Of a DNA stretch of 64,000 nt, positions 58,439 through 64,000 are shown piece by piece. Source of the stretch: Parapusillimonas granuli. GTDB taxonomy: Bacteria > Pseudomonadota > Gammaproteobacteria > Burkholderiales > Burkholderiaceae_B. The DNA lies in contig NZ_JACCEM010000004.1 in assembly GCF_013416525.1 (NCBI RefSeq), positions 310,001-374,000 on the forward strand, written 5' to 3'. The notes below the pieces were generated by a model. It searched no databases. It saw nothing but the letters and a program-made list of their open reading frames with translations, and was not told the DNA's origin. Each line of letters opens with the position of its first letter. The first letter of the stretch is position 1. The translations under genes were made by a program, and so were the position numbers.

Positions 58439-61363
58439 ATGCTGGAAACCATCTTGAAACGCGAACGCGACCTCGGCACACCGCCGTCGCCACACACCCG
58501 GCTGGTGCGCATCGTCCTGGACGGCCACGAACTGGAGGTCCCCCAGGGCACATCGGTCATGCGCGCCGCCGCCGAGGCCGGCATCAACATTCCCAAGCTG
58601 TGCGCGTCCGACAACCTCGAAGCCTTCGGCTCCTGCCGCCTTTGCCTGGTGCAGATCGAAGGCCGGCGAGGGTATCCCGCGTCCTGTACCACGCCCGTGG
58701 AAGACGGCATGGTGGTCTGGACGGAAACCCCCAAGCTGCGCGAGCTGCGGCGCGGCGTCATGGAACTGTATATCTCCGACCACCCGCTCGACTGCCTCAC
58801 CTGCCCGGCCAACGGCGACTGCGAGCTCCAGGACATGGCCGGCGTGGTCGGCCTGCGCAACGTGCGCTATGGCCAGGACGGCGCCAATCATCTCAACGAC
58901 GCCGTCGACGACTCCAATCCCTATTTCGCCTACGACCCCTCCAAGTGCATCGTCTGCAGCCGCTGCGCCCGCGCCTGCGACGAGGTCCAGGGCACCTTCG
59001 CCCTGACCATCGCCGGACGCGGGTTCGGCTCGCGCATGGCGGCTGGCCAGGAACAGGACTTCATGTCCAGCGACTGCGTGTCTTGCGGCGCCTGCGTACA
59101 GGCCTGCCCCACGTCCTCGCTCATCGAGAAGTCCGTGATCGAAATGGGCCAGGCCGAGCACGCCGTCATCACCACCTGCGCCTACTGCGGCGTGGGCTGC
59201 GCCTTCAAGGCGGAAATGAAAGGCGAGGAAGTCGTGCGCATGGTGCCCTGGAAAGACGGCAAGGCCAACCGCGGCCATTCCTGCGTCAAGGGCCGCTTCG
59301 CCTGGGGCTATGCCACGCACCAGGACCGCATGCTCAAGCCCATGATACGCAAGCGCATCTCCGACCCATGGCGCGAAGTGAGCTGGGACGAGGCCATCGC
59401 CTACGCCGCGTCGGAAATCCGCCGCATACAGGGCGCCTACGGCCGCGACTCGGTGGGCGGGATCACCTCGTCCCGCTGCACGAACGAAGAAACCTATCTG
59501 GTGCAGAAGCTCGTGCGCGCCGCCTTCGGCACCAACAACGTCGACACTTGCGCCCGCGTCTGCCATTCGCCCACCGGCTACGGCCTCAAGACCACCTTGG
59601 GTGAATCGGCCGGCACCCAAACCTTCGACTCGGTCATGCACACCGACGTGGTGATCGTCATGGGCGCCAATCCCAGCGCCGCCCATCCCGTGTTCGCCTC
59701 GCGGCTCAAGCGCAGGCTGCGGCAAGGCGCGAAACTCATCGTCATCGACCCGCGCCGCATCGAACTGGTGGACTCGCCCCACATCAAGGCCGACTTCCAC
59801 CTGCCCGTGCGGCCGGGCACCAACACCGCCCTGCTTACGTCCATGGCGCACGTCATCGCCACCGAAGGCCTGGTCGACGCAGCCTTCGTCGCGCAGCGGT
59901 GCGAAACCCAGGCCTTCCAGCAGTGGCGCGATTTCGTGTCGCTGGCCGAGAACTCCCCGGAGGCCATGGAGGCGGTCACCGGCGTGCCGGCGCACGACGT
60001 GCGCGGCGCCGCCCGCCTGTTCGCCACCCAGGGCAACGGCGCCATCTACTATGGTCTGGGCGTCACCGAGCACAGCCAGGGCTCCACCACCGTCATGGCC
60101 ATCGCCAACCTGGCCATGGCCACCGGCAACATCGGCCGCGAAGGCGTGGGCGTGAACCCCTTGCGCGGGCAGAACAATGTGCAAGGGTCCTGCGACATGG
60201 GCTCCTTCCCGCACGAACTGCCGGGCTACCGCCATATTTCCGACGACGCCGTCCGGGCGCAGTTCGACCAGGCCTGGGGCGTGCGCCTGCAGCCCGAGCC
60301 CGGGCTGCGCCTGCCCAACATGTTCGACGCCGCGCTCGGCGGGTCTTTCAAGGGCCTGTACTGCCAGGGCGAGGACATCGTCCAGTCCGACCCCAACACC
60401 CAGCACGTCGCCGCGGCGCTGGCGGCCATGGAATGCGTGATCGTGCAAGACATCTTCCTGAACGAAACCGCCAAGTACGCCCACGTCTTCCTGCCCGGCT
60501 CCTCTTTCCTGGAAAAGGACGGCACCTTCACCAATGCGGAAAGGCGCATCTCGCGCGTGCGCCGGGTCATGGCGCCCAAGGCCGGCATGGCCGACTGGGA
60601 AGTCACCTGCGCGCTGTCCAACGCCCTGGGCTATCCCATGAACTACGCGCACCCCGGCGAGATCATGGACGAGATCGCCAGGCTGACGCCGACCTTCGCC
60701 GGTGTTTCGTTCCGCAAGATCGACGAGCTCGGCGGCAGCGTCCAATGGCCGTGCAACGCCGACGCGCCGGACGGCACTCCCACCATGCACGTGGATGAAT
60801 TCGTGCGCGGCAAAGGGCGCTTCATGATCACGAAATACGTGCCCAGCGATGAACGCAGCACGCGCAAGTACCCCCTGCTGCTCACGACCGGGCGCATCCT
60901 GTCGCAGTACAACGTCGGCGCCCAGACGCGCCGCACGCCCAATGTGCTGTGGCATGGCGAGGACCTGCTGGAAATCCATCCGCAGGATGCCGAGGACCGC
61001 GGCATCCGCAGCGGCGACCTCGTGGCCGTCCAGAGCCGCGCCGGCGAAACGGCGCTGCGCGCCGAGGTCACCGAAAGGGTCCAGCCAGGGGTGCTCTACA
61101 CCACCTTCCATTTCCCCGAATCGGGCGCCAACGTCGTGACCACCGACAGCACCGACTGGGCCACCGACTGCCCGGAATACAAAGTGACCGCCGTGCAGGC
61201 GCGGAAAGTGGCCGAGCCGTCCCGGTGGCAGCGGGGCTGGACGCGCTTCGACGAAACGCAGCGCCGGCTGCTGGACGGCGGGCCAGGCCTGGACGCGCCG
61301 GCGGCCGCAACGCCGCCCGCTCCGGCGCCGCATGCGGCGCCCATGCCCGTCGCGCAGGAATGA
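58439..61363 (+). CDS. fdsA: NAD-dependent formate dehydrogenase alpha (catalytic) subunit
   Basis: Oxidises formate to CO2 at a molybdenum bis-MGD site. The 974-residue protein has an N-terminal [2Fe-2S] ferredoxin domain (GSCRLC, PASC), the HPLDCLTCPANGDCELQ cluster, and two [4Fe-4S] motifs (CIVCSRCARACD, CVSCGACVQACP). The cluster next to the cofactor is CAYCGVGCAF...HSC. The molybdenum ligand is Cys375 in ARVCHSPTGYG, so it is a Cys, not a selenocysteine, enzyme. The C-terminal MopB domain is intact, followed by an Ala/Pro-rich tail. Confidence 0.97.
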   Translation: MLETILKRERDLGTPPSPHTRLVRIVLDGHELEVPQGTSVMRAAAEAGINIPKLCASDNLEAFGSCRLCLVQIEGRRGYPASCTTPVEDGMVVWTETPKLRELRRGVMELYISDHPLDCLTCPANGDCELQDMAGVVGLRNVRYGQDGANHLNDAVDDSNPYFAYDPSKCIVCSRCARACDEVQGTFALTIAGRGFGSRMAAGQEQDFMSSDCVSCGACVQACPTSSLIEKSVIEMGQAEHAVITTCAYCGVGCAFKAEMKGEEVVRMVPWKDGKANRGHSCVKGRFAWGYATHQDRMLKPMIRKRISDPWREVSWDEAIAYAASEIRRIQGAYGRDSVGGITSSRCTNEETYLVQKLVRAAFGTNNVDTCARVCHSPTGYGLKTTLGESAGTQTFDSVMHTDVVIVMGANPSAAHPVFASRLKRRLRQGAKLIVIDPRRIELVDSPHIKADFHLPVRPGTNTALLTSMAHVIATEGLVDAAFVAQRCETQAFQQWRDFVSLAENSPEAMEAVTGVPAHDVRGAARLFATQGNGAIYYGLGVTEHSQGSTTVMAIANLAMATGNIGREGVGVNPLRGQNNVQGSCDMGSFPHELPGYRHISDDAVRAQFDQAWGVRLQPEPGLRLPNMFDAALGGSFKGLYCQGEDIVQSDPNTQHVAAALAAMECVIVQDIFLNETAKYAHVFLPGSSFLEKDGTFTNAERRISRVRRVMAPKAGMADWEVTCALSNALGYPMNYAHPGEIMDEIARLTPTFAGVSFRKIDELGGSVQWPCNADAPDGTPTMHVDEFVRGKGRFMITKYVPSDERSTRKYPLLLTTGRILSQYNVGAQTRRTPNVLWHGEDLLEIHPQDAEDRGIRSGDLVAVQSRAGETALRAEVTERVQPGVLYTTFHFPESGANVVTTDSTDWATDCPEYKVTAVQARKVAEPSRWQRGWTRFDETQRRLLDGGPGLDAPAAATPPAPAPHAAPMPVAQE

Positions 61364-61370
61364 GCCCGGC

Positions 61371-62240
61371 ATGCATTGCGAACGCACTTCCGCCCCCGAA
61401 GCCGCGCACGACGCCGCTGCCGAGGCATACCGCGCGTATCGGGTCCTGCGCGGCTCGGTCGACGGCCCCGCGGTGGCCGAAACCGACCAGATCGCCACCG
61501 AAGTGCCGGTCGCGCTCGAATACAACGGCATCAGCCACGCCACGGTGCTGGCATCGCCGGCGGATCTCGAAGACTTCGCCTACGGCTTCTCGCTCACGGA
61601 AGGGGTGATCACGCGCGCCGCCGACATCTACGACCTGGAGATCAGCGCCCGGCCCGAAGGCATCGTGGTGCAGCTGGAGATCGCCAGCGCGCGCCTGCAT
61701 GCGCTCAAGCAAAGGCGCCGGAACCTCGCCGGGCGCACCGGCTGCGGCCTGTGCGGCATAGAAAGCCTGGGCGAAGTCCGCCGCGAGCTCGCCCCGCTCG
61801 CCCGCCCCGCCGTCCCATTGACCACGCAGGCCGTGAATGCGGCCGTGACGCAACTGCAAAGCCGGCAGCCGCTGCGCATACTGACCGGCGCCAGCCACGC
61901 CGCCGCCTGGGCCGACTGGGAAGGCAGGCTGGACCATGTCCGTGAAGACGTGGGCCGCCACAATGCGCTGGACAAGCTGATCGGCCATTTGCTGCGGAAC
62001 GGCCTGCTCGATGAGCCGGGCATCGCCGCCATCACCAGCCGGGCCAGCTTCGAAATGGTGCAGAAAGCCGCCGCCGCAGGGCTGCGCGCCCTGGTGGCGA
62101 TATCGGCCCCCACCAGCTATGCGATAGACGTGGCCGAGGAATTGAATGTCATGCTGGCCGGGTTTGCCCGCAACGAAGGCTTTACCGTATACAGCCACCC
62201 CGAAATACTCGACGACACCGGCACAGGGAGACTGCCTTGA
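61371..62240 (+). CDS. fdhD: Formate dehydrogenase sulfur-carrier/chaperone FdhD (FdsC)
   Basis: Cytosolic factor needed for active formate dehydrogenase; it binds bis-MGD and, in the FdhD family, passes sulfur from a cysteine desulfurase. The 289-residue protein has the sulfur-handling CxxC motif GRTGCGLCGIE (Cys125, Cys128), the DVGRHNALDKLIG segment and SRASFEMVQKAA, all typical. It lies in the fds operon, called fdsC in related organisms, and its stop overlaps the fdsD TTG start (62237-62240). Confidence 0.95.
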   Translation: MHCERTSAPEAAHDAAAEAYRAYRVLRGSVDGPAVAETDQIATEVPVALEYNGISHATVLASPADLEDFAYGFSLTEGVITRAADIYDLEISARPEGIVVQLEIASARLHALKQRRRNLAGRTGCGLCGIESLGEVRRELAPLARPAVPLTTQAVNAAVTQLQSRQPLRILTGASHAAAWADWEGRLDHVREDVGRHNALDKLIGHLLRNGLLDEPGIAAITSRASFEMVQKAAAAGLRALVAISAPTSYAIDVAEELNVMLAGFARNEGFTVYSHPEILDDTGTGRLP

Positions 62241-62494
62241 ACAACATTGAACATCTCATCCGATTGGCGAACCGGATAGGCGCGTTCTTCGAGGCCATGC
62301 CGGACCGCGCCGAAGGCCTGGAAGGCATCGCCAACCACATACAGAAATTCTGGGAGCCGCGCATGCGCGCCGCGTTGCTGAACTTCCTGGAAAGCAGCCC
62401 CGACGGCAAGGCCGCCGGCGCCGCCCTGAGCGACATCGCGCGCACCGCCATCCTGCAGAACAAGGAACGCCTGCGCCCGAGGGCGCAGGCTTAG
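62237..62494 (+). CDS. fdsD: Formate dehydrogenase delta subunit
   Basis: An 85-residue protein typical of the last fds gene, MNNIEHLIRLANRIGAFFEAMPDRAEGLEGIANHIQKFWEPRMR. It is thought to help maturation or assembly of the soluble formate dehydrogenase. It starts with TTG, overlapping the fdhD stop as TTGA, with AGGGAG 6 bases upstream; the rare start may keep its level low. A hairpin covers its last codons. Confidence 0.92.
   Translation: MNNIEHLIRLANRIGAFFEAMPDRAEGLEGIANHIQKFWEPRMRAALLNFLESSPDGKAAGAALSDIARTAILQNKERLRPRAQA
62469..62490 (+). terminator. Hairpin over the fdsD stop, possible terminator of the fds operon
   Basis: A perfect 10-base stem GCCTGCGCCC / GGGCGCAGGC with a 2-base loop (GA), encoding the last residues of fdsD. 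It is followed by TTAGCTTAGC and not a T-run. It more likely marks the mRNA end or protects it than terminates strongly. Confidence 0.4.
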
Positions 62495-62527
62495 CTTAGC
62501 GCCGGGCCTTCGCTTCAGGCTTGCAGG

Positions 62528-62989
62528 CTATTCGACTTCCTTGACGCGGTAGACCAGCACGGCGGTCTTGGCCAGGCTGAGCACCTTGTTGGTGACGCTG
62601 CCCAGCAGCAGGCGCGACAGGCCGCTGCGGCCGTGGCTGCCGATGAAAATGAGGTCGCAGCCTTCTTCTTCAGCCGCCTGGACGATGCCGTCGGCGACGT
62701 TGAAGTTGGACACCGCCTTGCCCCTGGCCTTCACGCCCGCGGTATCGGCGCGGTCGAGCACGGCCTTGAGGTATTTTTGGGCCTGTTCCTGAGCGGTTTT
62801 ATCATAGTCTTCGTCGGTGATGGCGTAAGCCGCCGCCATGCCGTCGAACCCCACCGTGGCGGCGAACGGCTGCGTGACGTACAGGGCGACGATTTCGGCG
62901 CCGATTTCACGCGCGAAGCAAACGCCCTTGTTTGCCGCTTGCGCCGACAATGCCGAACCATCGGTTGGAATAAGTATTCTTTTGAACAT
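62528..62989 (-). CDS. Universal stress protein (UspA family)
   Basis: A 153-residue cytosolic nucleotide-binding protein. N-terminal ILIPTDGSALSAQA and the C-terminal ATP-type loop IGSHGRSGLSRLLLGSVTNKVL are present, so it should bind ATP. It converges with the fds operon. Upstream is an FNR-type box with a well-spaced -10, suggesting induction at low oxygen, as known for usp genes in other proteobacteria. Confidence 0.93.
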   Translation of the reverse strand: MFKRILIPTDGSALSAQAANKGVCFAREIGAEIVALYVTQPFAATVGFDGMAAAYAITDEDYDKTAQEQAQKYLKAVLDRADTAGVKARGKAVSNFNVADGIVQAAEEEGCDLIFIGSHGRSGLSRLLLGSVTNKVLSLAKTAVLVYRVKEVE

Positions 62990-63042
62990 GATATGCGCCC
63001 TTCAGGGTTGTCAGATATGGAAGCTTAACCGGAATTCCCCCG

Positions 63043-63084
63043 AAAATACAGAAGGGGGTTTCACTGATAATTGACTCATATCAA
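63043..63084 (-). promoter_or_regulatory. FNR-type class II promoter of the usp gene
   Basis: On the minus strand TTGATATGAGTCAA (63084-63071, TTGAT-N4-GTCAA) is followed after exactly 22 bases by TATTTT (63048-63043). A start near 63036 puts the box centre at -41.5, the class II activator position. The box overlaps the end of the neighbouring gene by 4 bases. Confidence 0.65.
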
Positions 63085-63422
63085 CGCGATTTGGCAGCAT
63101 GATAAAGATGGGTGCAGCGCGTGCCGGTCCGGCAGTAGGCCAGCACCGGCGCCGGCAGCGTGTCCAGCAATTGCGCAAAGCGCGCGACGTCTTCGGCGGT
63201 CATTGCGCCGCTGACCACCGGCTGGTATTCCACCGCCAGCCCGGCCGCGCGCGCCGCCGCCATGACGTCGGCCGCCGCCGGCTGGCCGGGGCCGCCTTCC
63301 AGGTCGGGACGATTGATGATGACGCTTTTGTAGCCGGCGTCGGCCACCGCCTGCATGTCTTTCGGCGCAAGCTGGGGCGCCACCGCAAAAGCGTCGGTAA
63401 GCGCATGGATGGGTACGGACAT
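63081..63422 (-). CDS. TIGR01244 family protein (beta-lactamase-hydrolase-like phosphatase/sulfurtransferase)
   Basis: A 113-residue protein with a dual-specificity-phosphatase-like fold. It begins MSVPIHALTDAFAVAPQLAPKDM and ends with the phosphate-loop-like CRTGTR containing Cys97. Relatives are found fused to, or next to, persulfide dioxygenases and sulfide-responsive regulators, so a role in sulfur handling is plausible but not shown here. It is divergent from the GNAT gene, with 47 bases between starts. Confidence 0.85.
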   Translation of the reverse strand: MSVPIHALTDAFAVAPQLAPKDMQAVADAGYKSVIINRPDLEGGPGQPAAADVMAAARAAGLAVEYQPVVSGAMTAEDVARFAQLLDTLPAPVLAYCRTGTRCTHLYHAAKSR

Positions 63423-63469
63423 GAATGACTCCTAATGTATATACTGATGTTTCTATAGAGGAAAATAGT

Positions 63470-64000
63470 ATGTCCAGCGTTCCCGCCAAGCAAGCCCTTT
63501 CCGCATCGCCGCTTGCCGCCCCTCGTTCGACCGGCGCTCCGGAAATCGTCATACGCGACGCCACGCCCGGGGACATGGAAGCCGTGCAGCGCATTTATGC
63601 CTACCACGTGCTGCAAAGCACCGCCACCTTCGAAGAGCAGCCGCCCGACGTCCAGGAAATGCGGTCCAGGCTGGCGCAGGTGCAGGCGCAAGGCACCCCT
63701 TGGCTGGTGGCCGAAATCAACGGCGAGATCGTGGGATATTGCTATGCGGCCCTGTACCGGCCGCGCGTCGCCTACCGGTACACGCTCGAAGACTCCATCT
63801 ACCTGGCCGAAGGGCAGACCGGCAAGGGCCTGGGCAAGGCGCTGCTTGCCGCCTTGCTGGAACGCTGCGAACAAGGCCCATGGCGGCAGATGATCGCGGT
63901 CATCGGCGGCACGAACAATGTCGGCTCCATCGCCTTGCACCGCAGCCTGGGCTTCGCGCACGCCGGCACCCAGGTCGCCACCGGCTACAAGTTCAAGCAA
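63470..64000 (+). CDS. GNAT N-acetyltransferase, phosphinothricin acetyltransferase-like (3' end outside window)
   Basis: 177 residues are visible from ATG 63470, running off the right edge. IVIRDATPGDMEAVQRIYAYHVLQST is the family N-terminus, and GYCYAALYRPRVAYRYTLEDSIYL is the Pat-type substrate wall. The acetyl-CoA loop QTGKGLGKALL and the segment NNVGSIALHRSLGF follow. The first about 22 residues (SSVPAKQALSASPLAAPRST) are an unusual low-complexity extension. GAGGAAA precedes the ATG by about 6 bases. The amine substrate is unknown. Confidence 0.9.
   Translation, partial: MSSVPAKQALSASPLAAPRSTGAPEIVIRDATPGDMEAVQRIYAYHVLQSTATFEEQPPDVQEMRSRLAQVQAQGTPWLVAEINGEIVGYCYAALYRPRVAYRYTLEDSIYLAEGQTGKGLGKALLAALLERCEQGPWRQMIAVIGGTNNVGSIALHRSLGFAHAGTQVATGYKFKQ

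Noticed and set aside
59551-59580. Selenocysteine site in the formate dehydrogenase alpha subunit
   Set aside because: The molybdenum ligand codon is TGC (Cys375), not TGA, and no stop interrupts the frame.
58343-61543. 1066-codon minus-strand open frame opposite fdsA
   Set aside because: FdsA is certain from its cluster cysteines and molybdenum Cys; the opposite frame is a composition shadow.

Overview
This 64 kb window reads as chromosomal sequence of a Burkholderiales bacterium, most likely of the Alcaligenaceae (Bordetella / Achromobacter / Pusillimonas type). The evidence is uniformly high G+C, dense coding on both strands, and typical betaproteobacterial gene blocks: tkt-gap-pgk...fba, queA-tgt-yajC-secD-secF, miaB-phoH-ybeY-corC-lnt, and an NAD-dependent fds formate dehydrogenase next to molybdenum-cofactor genes. 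Genus is inference; no rRNA is present.

Left part (1-34 kb) is core. It starts with a minus-strand carbon cluster (tkt, gap, pgk, an aldehyde dehydrogenase, mogA, fba). Then come rsmE, an overlapping maeB-patatin-barstar run, a degenerate FAD-domain protein opposite an aminotransferase, a lytic transglycosylase, ubiD, a three-gene DUF883/holin-like membrane cluster, dacB-upp, and the queA-tgt-yajC-secDF block. A TAT-exported sulfite dehydrogenase pair (sorA-sorB) follows, then the miaB-phoH-ybeY-corC-lnt operon.

The 34.1-38.6 kb section is the accessory part. A strong promoter drives tRNA-Ala, tRNA-Glu and tRNA-Asp. Right after tRNA-Asp lies an AT-richer patch with a HigB-HigA toxin-antitoxin pair. 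It is bounded on the far side by a 57-base direct repeat of the tRNA-Asp 3' half. A second transcription-terminator copy and a frameshifted higB remnant follow, so the unit appears to have been laid down twice. Next are a divergent TetR/MFS pair with a palindromic operator, a hydrolase remnant, and a VapC toxin whose antitoxin is truncated.

Right part (38.6-64 kb) is core again. It holds an MHYT-PAS hybrid histidine kinase with an HD-GYP response regulator, a second maeB facing a LysR regulator, bioB, two transporters whose 3' ends overlap antisense, and a peroxiredoxin. A molybdenum block then follows: moaC-moaD-moaE-moaB-moeA on the plus strand converge on mobA, moaA and a ModE-like regulator on the minus strand. 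The regulator diverges from fdsG-fdsB-fdsA-fdhD-fdsD, so cofactor synthesis, regulation and the cofactor-using enzyme are adjacent. The window ends with a universal stress protein behind a convincing FNR-type promoter, a TIGR01244-type phosphatase/sulfurtransferase-like protein, and a partial GNAT acetyltransferase.

I saw no CRISPR array, no intact insertion sequence, no integrase and no clear new defence system. The points most worth checking are the tRNA-Asp/HigBA double relic, the mosaic identity of the two maeB genes, the FNR-type boxes at sorAB and usp, the insertion in MobA, and the barstar gene coupled to a patatin gene.
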